A program made the translations under genes and the position numbers. Under the pieces are notes generated by a model, which was given only the letters and a program-made list of their open reading frames with translations, had not been told where the DNA came from and made no database searches. DNA of 64,000 nt from Diphasiastrum complanatum (lineage: Eukaryota > Streptophyta > Lycopodiopsida > Lycopodiales > Lycopodiaceae): positions 40,416,141 through 40,480,140 of the forward strand of contig CM055095.1 of NCBI GenBank assembly GCA_029204225.1. The letters are read 5' to 3'. Positions 51,057-61,009 of the stretch are shown here, piece by piece; positions within the stretch are counted from its first letter, which is position 1, and each line of letters starts with the position of its first letter.

Positions 51057-51110
51057 AAAGCCTTAACCAGATCAGACAATCTGGTAGGGGACAATGTTCT
51101 AGTTCTCCCA

Positions 51111-51305
51111 TTGGATCCTCAGCAACCTCCACATGAACCAGAGGAGATTCTTGATAGTAGAGAGACGCAGACTCGTCATACTCTATACCGAGAATATCTG
51201 GTTAAGTGGAATGATCAGCCTGTTGAGAATGCCACTTGGGAAAGAGGCAGCGTCCTTCGCAAGATTTTTCCAGACTTTGTCTTAGAGGACCAAGACGGTT
51301 CTTAA
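51111..51305 (+). pseudogene. Gypsy-3 integrase chromodomain
   Basis: PEEILDSRETQTRH, LYREYLVKWNDQPVENATWE and RGSVLRKIFPDFVLED match the chromodomain found at the C-terminus of chromovirus integrases. There it guides insertion to particular chromatin. The aromatic at the first cage position is not obvious; Trp in VKWND and ATWE are present. It is separated from integrase by stops. Confidence 0.85.
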
Positions 51306-51316
51306 GGGGGAGGGAG
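51304..51316 (+). other. Gypsy-3 polypurine tract
   Basis: AAGGGGGAGGGAG directly before the 3' LTR. Confidence 0.85.
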
Positions 51317-51592
51317 TGTTACGAGCTCGTAACCAGTGCCGAACCCTAGAGAACACAGATAGGTTAGATACCACAGTCAGGGTCGTGTCCAACGTACATG
51401 ACCAACAGGGCAAGACAGTGTGAGTAGTGTGCCCCAGCACGGTCCATAGCCATGCCACGTGGCCGACACTTGGCAGTAGCATGCTACCAGTCCTCACACT
51501 GGGCTAGGAGGGGCTTACTCTATATCAGGGAGTAGGCAAGGTTGGGTGGATCAGTTAGTGTTTGCCCTACTGTGGTGTTAGGATCTATTACA
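51317..51592 (+). repeat. Gypsy-3 3' LTR (276 bp, internally deleted)
   Basis: Same termini as 45278-45635 but lacking 82 bases after CCATAGCCATG. About four substitutions in the shared part. Confidence 0.93.
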
Positions 51593-52049
51593 GGGGGGGG
51601 TCGAGTTCACTTTTTGTAGAGAGGAGCAGAGCGTCACAGGTAGTTGTTGGCTAGGTATCATCACAGTGGGTAGAGCCATCCCAAGGTGTAGGATCATAGC
51701 CTCCCGACACACTCACACGCATGCAGAGACAGAGGGGGGGGGGGCGGAAACCAGAGGGGGGCCAGAGGAGGAGAGAGAGGCAGAATTAGGGGCAGGTCTA
51801 GGCACAACACCGACAACAGAGTTAGAGCTGGCAGTAGCAGAGCTAGAGTCTCGCCACGGTGTATGGTTCCCTCTGATTCATCTGTAGGCAGCAGACTGCC
51901 ACAGCCTCGGAGGATCTTAATTACCATGACGATGATGAGTCTTCTTAGTTGTATAGTTTTCATTGCGTTCATCGAACATCATTGTACCCCATTTTGGTGC
52001 CATGTGGCCCGATCTTATATTATATGATGGTTTTTTTCACACGCATGCC

Positions 52050-52053
<4 letters not shown>
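51593..52053 (+). other. Sequence resuming after the chromovirus; possible hAT 3' part
   Basis: This DNA was contiguous with 45277 before the chromovirus inserted. A short acidic, Glu-rich frame (51666-51887) resembles the acidic tail preceding 45180 in composition only. It is not certain that it belongs to the hAT gene. Confidence 0.35.

Positions 52054-52105
<52 letters not shown>
52054..52105. repeat. (GA)n microsatellite
   Basis: About 26 GA units just left of the MITE. Confidence 0.9.
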
Positions 52106-52108
<3 letters not shown>

Positions 52109-52113
52109 TTTAT

Positions 52114-52602
52114 TTTGGAATCATAGAACCCACGGTTCTCAGAACCGTGGGTCCTGGGAACCGTGGGGTGAACCGTACCACGGTTCATGTACCGTGGTAC
52201 GGTTCCTCTATTTAATTAATTAATCAATTAATTAAATACCAAATTCCCCACAAAACCCTCCCAAGGCATTTTTGGTCCTCATTTCACAGATTTCACAAAT
52301 GGTCCTCAGATTTCACAGACCATTTCACAGATTCAAATGATTTCACAGATTTTTGGCATTACACAGATTTCACAGATTCAAATGATTTCACAGATTTCAA
52401 AGATTCAAATGATTTCACAAATTTCACAGATTTTTTTGGCCTTTCTTTTGCATATTTTTGGGCTATTTTTGGGGGTGGAAAACTAAAAGAAAAATTAATC
52501 AATTAATTATACGGTTCACCATGGTTCCCCCTTAAATTTTCAGTGAACTGTACGGTTCTGAGAACTGTGGTGTACATGGTTCTCAAATTCTATGTTTGGA
52601 AT
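52114..52602. mobile_element. hAT-like palindromic MITE with 8-bp target duplication
   Basis: TTTGGAAT occurs at 52114-52121 and 52595-52602, flanking a non-coding unit (52122-52594) whose ends are CATAGAA and TTCTATG. Inside, the left part is strongly palindromic: ACCCACGGTTCT with its complement one base away, and GAACCGTACCACGGT with its complement across six bases. Related ACGGTTC words recur near the right end. The middle carries short TTTCACAGATT repeats (52282-52432). An 8-bp duplication is the hAT signature, so a hAT enzyme may have mobilised it. No coding capacity. Confidence 0.75.
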
Positions 52603-52720
52603 GCTGATTCCTGAAATGGAAATTTATAACATTTAATTTTCAGTCAATGCTGGATCGGTGGATCAATATGCATGAACGTGTTGTGGATCACTGATGTGCA
52701 ATCTTCTTCTTCACGATACT

Positions 52721-52721
<1 letters not shown>

Positions 52722-52788
<67 letters not shown>

Positions 52789-52845
52789 GCACGCGCGCGC
52801 ACACACGCACGCACACGTGCTCGCGCGTGCGCGCACAAGCACACA
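52722..52845. repeat. (TC)n(AC)n with GC/AC mixed tract
   Basis: TC repeats pass into AC repeats and then alternating CG/CA purine-pyrimidine DNA. Long frames here on both strands are artefacts of the repeat. Confidence 0.9.
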
Positions 52846-53035
52846 TTCCATGAAATTCTTGGAATCCTGTTGTAAAATGACAAGCCATTCGGAATTTTTA
52901 TCCGTGCCAGAATCCAACAGGGATTGAATCACCTAAATTGGACCACACTGTAACCAAAACACTCGGCAACCTACATAAATGCAATGCCCTTGATTAGAGC
53001 TTTAATTTGATACGCATATTGCCCACAAAAAAAAA

Positions 53036-53108
53036 CCGTTTCTGAGAAACGCTGGCCCAAACCAGAAACGTGGTTCAGAAACACATTTCTGAACGCGTTT
53101 CCACAAAC
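53036..53108. repeat. Small foldback of GTTTCTGA/TCAGAAAC words
   Basis: CGTTTCTGAGAAACG is a palindrome. Twenty-odd bases on, GTTCAGAAA faces TTTCTGAAC across a 5-base spacer, with further GAAACG and CGTTTCC words. Possibly an end of a decayed transposon. Confidence 0.5.
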
Positions 53109-54099
53109 GTAGTGCAACTATGGGCTAAGATTGCATGTCTCCTTTGTTATGTTAGGCATGATCATAGACATAGCTTTCATATATTTAAGGTGGATTAGGA
53201 TTTGATGACACTCCTCTATTTTTTAATGAAACCCATCGCAATATAAAAGGGTAGTCCAGAAAACGTGGGTTATACTTTACACATTCTTATCACCTAGCTC
53301 TAATCCCGGACATGTGCATTAAAACTTTTATTGTGTGATTAATCATCACATATATTCCTCCTCCAATGGCTACTTAACTAGCAATCAAGGAATGTCATGT
53401 ATCAATGTCACGATCCCCCTGGACTTGTCATAACATCATCCACATGTTTCAAGAAGTCTGCCTCTGAAATTTCCCTGATATTGCTTGCGCCAAGCAAATC
53501 CAAATTTCTGTGTGTTAATTTACATCAACAGCCTTGATGCAATAACAAACCATGGAGCTGATGCCTCCCTGTTATAGGGTTTTGGAATGTTGGTAACACT
53601 GTTTGCTTTAACCGTGGTTCATTCTACACTCCAAAGCAATGGATGAGTTATTTTCTTAATGTCTATATTATAAATGAAAGATACAGGTAGTCCTAGAGAG
53701 TAAGGGATTCTTGACATAGCACAACCACCACGTCACACATACAAAAGATAGAGATAGCAACAATACAAAGCACACAGCTTATGGACAACAACCATAATGT
53801 TCAACACATCACACACATTCATAGGCTAGGGGTTAGTCTCATCCTTAAGTCTCCATCAACTATGCGTATACCCCAATGGAGGTCCAAGTATAGGCCAATC
53901 ATAGACAGTAGACCCGCCTATGGATTGTTGACACAGCCTGCTGTTAGTAAATTTTCATTACATAATATGGTTTGCCTTATTGGCCCTGTCTAGCATTATA
54001 AGTCTACCCAATCCTCTCAGTATTGACCAAACATTTGGATAAGCTTGCTCGGTCTTATCTAGCTCCTCATCTTAACTTGCTGGATTTTCCAGTCAACTA

Positions 54100-55040
54100 T
54101 AAATAGGCATGATGCCTCCTTATCAGTTGGAACTTGGCCAGTGGAAAACTCAGCGTTTAGTTCAACTTAATTCAGTTTAATCTCAAATTATCATTACATA
54201 GAGCCTTATGTTGATGTCGTTTAGGCTATAATGTGGTATCAGATCTCTTTCTTGGGCTAGTGAGAGTATTTACATCACCCATCAACAGTCAAAAATGAAT
54301 TAAGATCTGGACTCATATGAAGCATTTGTTCCTTAATCATTTGTCTTCCCTGCCAGCTTCATCTTCTTTCAACTCCCTCCCCACCTCTTCCCCTCTTTTT
54401 TGTGCTGGCTCCCCTGGTCTTCTTTCTAGGATTAACTTGTGATTCAGAATCGATGACAGAAATCAGCAATGAAGGTCAGGAAGTATCTGAACGATTATGA
54501 GATGGAGTGCTCATGGAGCTCATGGGACCACAGAATGTTAGAAATGACAGCTCAATTTACCAACTCCTGAGAACCTTTAGTATGCTATTTTTCCAAGCAG
54601 CTTACTTAGCTTAGTTATATAGCATGCAATGTGGTGTATTGGCCTATTGGCTGCATCATGGCCGACTCACTGGGACACTTTGAATCAGTTCAGCTTTGAG
54701 CTTGCTGGTTCAAATTGAATTGGCCTCTTTGAATAAAAGTTAGTATGGTCCTCCTTAGGGATGGGATTCTAGTCAGCCTCATTCATGGGTTGCAGCAACC
54801 TCTCAAAGAGAAACCATTTCGTAGTTGAGGCCCAATTTGGGTGGTAGAAGCCAAAATAGGCAGATGCCTCTTGGCCCTAGACAGGGATGTCAATCTGCAA
54901 GTGACCAACTTGCAGAACTAGCAAGATATTTGAGGCCATTTGTGCTTCCCTTTCAATAGGATGGAAACATAGAAGCATAGTGTATTGTAGAGGAATAGGT
55001 CAGTTAGAGCTCAATTTTTTCCTTGAGAAAAATCATGAGT
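54100..55040 (+). pseudogene. Possible LTR-element relic with gag-like words
   Basis: TGTGGTATCAGATCT near 54232 resembles a Met-tRNA primer site following LTR-like DNA. Further on, a plus-strand stretch near 54780-54880 reads SLIHGLQQPLKEK and AKIGRCLLALDRD with a stop between, reminiscent of gypsy gag. No other domain is visible. Weak call. Confidence 0.3.
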
Positions 55041-55477
55041 TCACCTACCAGTTGAATCGGGTTTGCTATACTAGCAAAAGATGGAGAAAGTGTAGCAGGA
55101 GCCTGATTCTCTCTTTTTTACTTTGGCTCTGATTTATATTTTATATGATATGAAGCCTTTCCAAGCTGATTTTTTCAAAGTTCAATATTGAACATCTAAA
55201 TTAGCATATGTTTTCTGTGGAGTCATAATTATCATATCTGAAATGTGCAAGGAAGTGTATATATGTAAAGTTGCATTTGTAGCTGGTTTCACATGGGTTT
55301 AAACTTTGAAGCAGACACCACTTGAAGCTATATAATGGATTGATGCTAGGCCAGTTCAAATGCTTCAAAATGGGGGAGTAGAAATGCATTGTTATGGCTT
55401 GAAGTGATTCAAACCAGCTTTAGATTGAAACGCTGAAACTTATGATTCAAGAAAAACAAAATGGTGTGTATTTTCAG

Positions 55478-55806
55478 GCTTAGAAGAGCGATTTGCTATA
55501 CGAAATACAGGAAAGTACGAATGCCGTTCTTGTGGGCATGTCTATGATCAATCAGTAGGAGATCCGACATATCCAATTGCTGCAGGGTTGGAATTTCAGA
55601 AATTACCAGATGATTGGCGTTGTCCAACCTGTGGAGCTGCAAAATCTTATTTTAATAGCCTTAGTGTTGAGGTGGCAGGTTTTGCTCAGAATCAAAACTA
55701 TGGCTTGGGTACAAATACATTAACATCAGGTCAAAAAAGTATACTAATCTATGGGTCTCTCATACTGGCCTTCATCCTATTCCTAAGTGGATATTTTCTT
55801 CAATGA
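55478..55806 (+). CDS. RBD1: Rubredoxin RBD1, exon 2 (rubredoxin domain and membrane anchor)
   Basis: Acceptor TTTTCAG precedes LEERFAIRNTGKYE. Two Cys pairs, ECRSCGHVYD and WRCPTCGAAK, bind one iron as in rubredoxins. GDPTYPIAAGLEF and LPDDWRCP are typical. VEVAGFAQNQNYGLG and LTSGQK lead into a single membrane helix (ILIYGSLILAFILFLSGYFL) and the stop at 55804-55806. This architecture matches thylakoid RBD1, known in Arabidopsis, Chlamydomonas and (as RubA) cyanobacteria to be needed for photosystem II assembly. The exon is intact. It opens with two bases of a split Gly codon, complementing exon 1 at 37558-37849. Confidence 0.95.
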
Positions 55807-56980
55807 TAAAGCCTTTCAGTGCCTTATTTAGTGGTAAATAATTAGTCAGGCACATTGTATGATAGTGCAGATGTCAATTTCTGAAAACAAATGTTTAATA
55901 TAGCTATTGCACCGAGTTGCAATAAATGCTGAAAATATTCAATGTAGATGGGTAGTTTATACTTTTTGATTTCAACATGCTCTTCAAAGGAGCAGAATTA
56001 TCATCTCTGAACAAAGAAACCAAGATATAAAATAGTGAATAAAGTCACTAAGTACATTGTGTTTAGCTAGTGAGGGAAGACCAGATTAATTATTTATTGG
56101 AGACATGAGTGCAAATAAAGTGTGACAAATATAGGCCTGGAATGGAGCAAAGAGTTTAGTTACAGAAACTTTGAAAACCCGAAAAGTGCCAAGAACATTG
56201 CTGAATGGCCAAATAATCTAAAATACAGAATGAGCACATTCAATGAAGGAAGGGATGCCTAAATGTAGATTCTTGCTCATCACACTTGTTTTTGAAGTCA
56301 TCCTTGGAACCACTGATTGAATATAAAGAATTTTTACACATAACTAAAATAATAAATCGTCGGTACAACATAATAAACGGAATAAAAACATACCTGCCAA
56401 GAATGATGTGGCATCTTTTGTTCTGTGCAATAGTAGACTTCTATTTGTAGTTCTATTGCCCTTCTTTTGTTTTCAAATACCTTAAAAAATGCTAGAAAGC
56501 TTCTGTTTTTCATGTGCTGAAGTTCAATGGAACCAGCATAACCTATTGTCACCCCACTGGGAACCCCAAGCCTCCTAGATGGCAACATTCCTGAATTCTT
56601 TCTAGACTATGGGGAGCACATAAAATACAATCTTTGAAGCACAATGCAACCAGCTTTTTATTTGGGCACTTTTTCCTCCTACATTATTGAGGGCCTTCTA
56701 AAACTGATAACTAAAAGGGAATGCCCTAACCAAGTGAGCTATTTTAGACTCCTCACCATGTTAAACACAACCGACAATGTTTCATCCATACCTTTTTAAA
56801 ATGGATTTGAAATGGAAAAGAATTGGTCATATGGTTTTAGGTTTTCATTTATTGGAATTTATTTTTAGCCTTTTGTTATGGCATAAGCAAGTGCTTTTTT
56901 ATTATTTAGATTGCAATGTAAATTATGTCAATCAACAATCAATTTTGAATCTTGATTTGAGAGTTCGAACTCCCGAGTCC
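55807..56980. other. 3' flank of RBD1; no further gene recognised
   Basis: AT-rich DNA. The first few hundred bases are probably 3' untranslated sequence. Short frames at 56334-56588 (-) and 56777-56986 (+) show no domain. Confidence 0.4.
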
Positions 56981-57567
56981 TGTTAAAATTGTCACATGAA
57001 GTTAGATCCTAATCATAGGAGTTAGATAGGAAGTTTGGTCAAGTTTCTTGAAATCGAGGAGCTACCTCCAAAATTTAAAGAAGTTGGTGTTGATCTATCT
57101 ACCATAGATGGTATACCTAATGGTTAGGTCAAATTGACTTGAGTAGGTTAAAACCTAATGACTTTTTGGTACACACATGTTGTACCTGCTCAGCCAGTCA
57201 AGGATGGGATCTTTTTTGTACTTGCAAATCATCTAATCAATGTGAGAGAGATCATGATTTTGGAGCACTTGACAATTTTGAGTTTTTACACCATTTGTAT
57301 TGAGATTTTTTGATTGGAATGCAATCCAAATTTAGTAAAGTTGATTCTCTGTTATTAGGTCGTACTACAGATTGTACTTCACATGTGTGAGGTCGTTCTA
57401 TAGTGTTTTGATCAAAATTAGATTGTTCTTGCTTGATTAGATCAAAATTGCCAATCTAGATCAAGATTTGAGTGCTAGGTTTGCAATAGATTGATTAACC
57501 AGCTATCCAATCGCTGTTGAGGATCTTTTGTAGATCCATTTAGGGTTCTGAACATTGGTTTTCAACA
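56981..57567 (+). repeat. Copia-F 5' LTR (587 bp)
   Basis: Starts TGTTAAAATT and ends TTTTCAACA next to a primer site. Its 3' half matches 27695-28370 (+) and 63334-64000 (-) in several long blocks. No matching second LTR in plus orientation follows within the window. Confidence 0.82.
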
Positions 57568-57580
57568 TGGTATCAGAGAC
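57568..57580 (+). other. Copia-F primer binding site (initiator Met-tRNA)
   Basis: TGGTATCAGAGAC directly after the LTR, one base from the usual TGGTATCAGAGCC. Confidence 0.82.
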
Positions 57581-58225
57581 AAGTACAAGAGTTTAATTGT
57601 TGATCAAAACTTAATCCAAATTTTGCAAGTTTGATGGTAAAGAGCTAGTTTTGAGAGTGCGAGCTTATATTAAGTGATTGCTTCAAAGTTTGAGGTAGTT
57701 TGTTGATAGTGGGATGCAGGTGTTCTTTTCACACGTGGGGAGCTGCTATACCTACATTTAAAGTTCCATTATTGATAGGATCCTCATAAATTTTTCTACA
57801 CATCATCTTGATGAGATTTTTGATGCAAATCACAAAGGAAGCATCAAAGATCAAATGCCATTATTGAGATTTCCAATTAATGAGAGCTTAAAACAAGTCC
57901 TAAAAAGTGAATTTGCAGGTCTTGTTAGATCATCAAGAAGAAGGGGTGTAAGAGAGTCATTGTTTTGCCAAAATAATTGATTTTTTGATTTGATTAGAAT
58001 TTGAAGTGAACTCATCATACTTCCATTCAATCTTAGTCAGAGGGTGAGAGGGGCGAGACTAGAAGTCTTTTGGAAGGCTAGAAGTCTATTTTGAGTCATT
58101 CAAATCAAGTGAAGTCTTTGTCAACTTCTCGAATCAAATTTTCTCTATCAAGTGAGAGTTGTTTTTGTAGAGATCCTAGTGAGAGCCGAGAAGTACATTA
58201 TTGATTGTACAAGTCACTAGCAAAG

Positions 58226-58860
58226 ATGGGATCAAAAGCTGCATTCCTCTTAGAAGCGAGTGAGAGTTTAAACTCTACAAATTACTCCATTTGGAAAGTG
58301 AGGATGGAGTTATTCCTTGTGCTTCAAGACCTCTATGATCTTGTCCTAGATGAAGAGGATGGACCTCTAGGTGGACAAGACTAGCATTACAAGAAGAGGG
58401 CAAGACTAGCATTACATTGTGTGAGAATGAATGTTAGTAATAACCTTTTTAAGGAAGTTGCCACTTGCACTTCAGCCAAGGAAGTTTGGGATTCACTGGA
58501 GGCTATTTATGAATCCAACAACATTTCAAGAGTGCTCATGCTAAGAAACCAAGTTTGCAAAGCATGAGGAGAAGTGATCAAAGTGCACAAGAGTATGTGC
58601 TTACAATCAAATCTCTTAACAATAAATTTGCTTCAATAGGAGATAAGATTCATGATAATGAACTTGTTCAAGGGATCCTAAATGGATTTGGAGATGAGTA
58701 CTCCAACTTTGCCCAAAGATTTGTCATTCAAGAGAGGCACTTTCCATAGACAAGCTCCATAGTGTGCTTGTAGCCGATGAAATTGAAGACCCGTCTTCCT
58801 CATCGGAGTCAACTCACATATCTTTTTATGAATCAGCATCTAATGTCAACAAAAAACTTT
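58226..58860 (+). pseudogene. Copia-F gag, broken
   Basis: MGSKAAFLLEASESLNSTNY, then SIWKVRMELFLVLQDLYDLV, is a copia gag start. It stops at 58382-58384, where a 14-base segment AAGACTAGCATTAC is duplicated. The gag continues in other frames with TSAKEVWDSLEAIYESNNIS and RSDQSAQEYVLTIKSLNNKF ASIGDKIHDNELVQGILNGF. No protease or pol follows; the element is cut near 58860 by unrelated minus-strand sequence. Confidence 0.8.
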
Positions 58861-58906
58861 GTCAATTAGTTTTTTTTCTTCATTGGTGACGAATTGAGAA
58901 TGATGG

Positions 58907-60650
58907 TCATGCCATTAGCCCAAGTCGTTTTTTTAGAATACCTATAGTTGAGTTTTGTAAATAATTCGTCATTGCCAACTCAAAATTAAAAGCTAAGACA
59001 TATACATCTAGATCATTTAGATTTGAATCATCAATCCTTGGTAGATTTTTCAACAAACGTTTTCTTTTGCTTTTTGGATCTATTTGCAACATTTCCAAAT
59101 CATACCTTCTTCGAAAAACATTTTTTGAGGTAATCCACAACCAATGGACCCGTAATACTTTTGACTGATTATTGTTTGGAATGAATCCAAACACTTTTGC
59201 AATCCAAAATGGATGTTTTTCACTATTTTCTAAAGCCAACATTGCAATAAAATTTTCAATTTGAATTTCATTAAGATCACTACACTTCATTTTGGCAGAT
59301 TTTTAGTGTTTGTCTATTTAGTATTAGTTTGATTACACTTAATCTTAAACTGATGCTAGAAGCTATTGTGTTAATATTAGTTATGCAACGTTCTGTTTCA
59401 CTAACGTTGAAAATCATATGTATGTTGAATTAACACAAACGGTTTTGGCCAATATGATTCCTCAACAATATTGTAAAGCACTGGTAAAGAAAGTCCCTTT
59501 TTGTGTAAGTCTTTAAAAAAAATAGCTAAATATTTGATCAATTTGATCGTGTGGCCGACTAACAAAAATTCTATAATTTTAATTTTTTTTGAAAGGTCTA
59601 TTTTTTCGACCAATTCAGGCAAATATGTATGCACAGTTTGATTCATACATTCTCTCGTAGTGTTGTCAAACTACTAGTAACGTGTTTTTGGCCTATGAAG
59701 TCTTTGCAAGCTGTTTGGTAAATTCAAAGGTTCACAAGTTGACCAGACGGTCATGCTTGATTTGGTAGGAATCTTCACTAGAGCAAAATCTCTTTTTCAA
59801 ATTCTAAAGAACACGAATAACATGAATGTGGCCCATTTTTTTTCTTTGGAGAAGTCATTGCACATCATAAATATTTTTGATTTTGTAAAATTGTCAAAAA
59901 GGTGAAAATATAAAAATTTGGCAATTCTTTTCCATGCACATCTATGAAGTGCTTTAACCAAGCAGTCACATTCAAAGCATCTATAGATATTGTTTGTCCT
60001 TGCAAAGAGCTTTGTAATGTCATGTCTTTTTGCAATCTTACATGCATTCTTAGAAGTCTAGAATTTCCAATTGCATGAATGACCTTGTAAGCCTTATGAT
60101 AAATTTCTCGTGTTTAAAAAATAGGAATAACAACTTTTGTCTAATAGTTGCACATAAATAATAATTCTTTTCATCTTTGGTTTGTACAAAAACATTGATC
60201 GCAATTCTTTAATTTTTTTGGAATTTAGTTTATGCAAGGAAGAGGATGAACAACAAACTATGTACCCTTACAAATCTCAAGTCTGGCAAGCAATTGCTTT
60301 TGACGACCAATTAAAAGTGGTATAGATTGAAAGTTAGGCTTCTGTACTTTTTCTTTGTTTTTTTGTTCTAATTTGTACAACGATCTTGTAAAACATGCGG
60401 TTGTTAGCATTGATTGACCACCACTTGCTTCATGCAATGTTTGAAAAGAGTCACGTTCTCTAACTTTAGTGTCGACATTTTGATCTCCATAATTTCAACA
60501 TGTTGAACAGGTTATTTCAATTATTTAAACACAACGAAAATCATCGGGAGTGTTCTCATGAAAAACAGTTACATTATCAATTGTAGAAGATGAGCTCACT
60601 TGTTTCTCAGTGTTGAACCACAACGAAAGAGATGGTTAAAGAAGAGCTCC
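58907..60650 (-). pseudogene. Unidentified decayed coding stretch
   Basis: Several minus-strand pieces lie in order. 60047-59865 contains HVRLQKDMTLQSSLQGQTIS and VTAWLKHFIDVHGKELPN; 59646-59401 contains YLPELVEKIDLSKKIKIIEF and VEESYWPKPFVLIQ; 59290-58907 contains IENFIAMLALENSEKHPFWI, AKVFG and VHWLW. Upstream to 60650, interrupted translation gives CFTRSLYKLEQKNKEK and IPLLIGRQKQLLARLEICKG. Composition and phrasing look like real protein, not noise, with many stops and frame changes. I do not recognise the family. PFWIAKV...VHWL vaguely recalls chromatin-reader modules but that is not evidence. It may be a DNA transposon's protein or a dead gene. Confidence 0.45.
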
Positions 60651-61009
60651 TAGACATTGTAATATGCAAACATTTAATTTCACTAGTTATGCTCAATATT
60701 TGAAGTTGACAATAGTACAACAAATTATTTTAGTAATGTGAAAACAAAAATTAAAAATTGAACTAGTTGCTATGCTTGGCATGAGAACATATTAAAATGC
60801 TATGCAAAATTCACTAGTTTGAAACGAACAATAGAGTCAAAAAGTGCACAAAACAAATTTAAACCTTCGAAATAAAACAATAGGCATTGGGCACCTACAA
60901 GTATGTCTTTAAATATTTGTAGATTAGGGATAGAGGAGGGTTAGAGTAAGGGCTAGGGTGTGATAATGATGAAGATGAAGGTAGCAATGCATTCAATCCC
61001 TCTTTTGGA
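60651..61009. other. No gene recognised
   Basis: AT-rich DNA between the unidentified minus-strand stretch and Copia-G. Nothing identifiable. Confidence 0.4.

Larger units (their letters stand above)
45278..51592 (+). mobile_element. Gypsy-3: chromovirus with chromodomain, nearly complete
   Basis: Ty3/gypsy element with two LTRs, initiator Met-tRNA primer site, gag, protease, reverse transcriptase, RNase H, integrase, C-terminal chromodomain and polypurine tract in canonical order. The flanks are G runs on both sides (ending 45277 and starting 51593), compatible with a GGGGG target duplication. LTRs differ at about four of 276 shared bases, so the insertion is fairly recent. An early stop in gag and several frameshifts mean this copy cannot make intact proteins. 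Confidence 0.95.
37850..55477 (+). other. RBD1 intron, 17.6 kb, filled with mobile DNA
   Basis: Donor GTACGC at 37850 and acceptor TTTTCAG at 55471-55477. The intron holds a repeat cluster (39080-39500), a hAT transposon cut by a chromovirus (43330-51592), a MITE (52122-52594), several microsatellites and a possible gag relic. From 39500 to 43330 and from 52850 to 54230 I see no gene. If the exon pairing is right, all these elements sit inside a transcribed unit in the sense direction. Confidence 0.72.

Noticed and set aside
52672-52932. Four overlapping frames on both strands
   Set aside because: They are translations of the TC/AC microsatellite (Ser-Leu, Thr-His and Arg-Glu repeats).
54317-54441. 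Short Ser/Leu-rich frame (MKHLFLNHLSSLPASSS) as the RBD1 transit peptide
   Set aside because: It stops without a suitable donor and has no LDPR-type junction, whereas 37558-37849 matches in phase and sequence.
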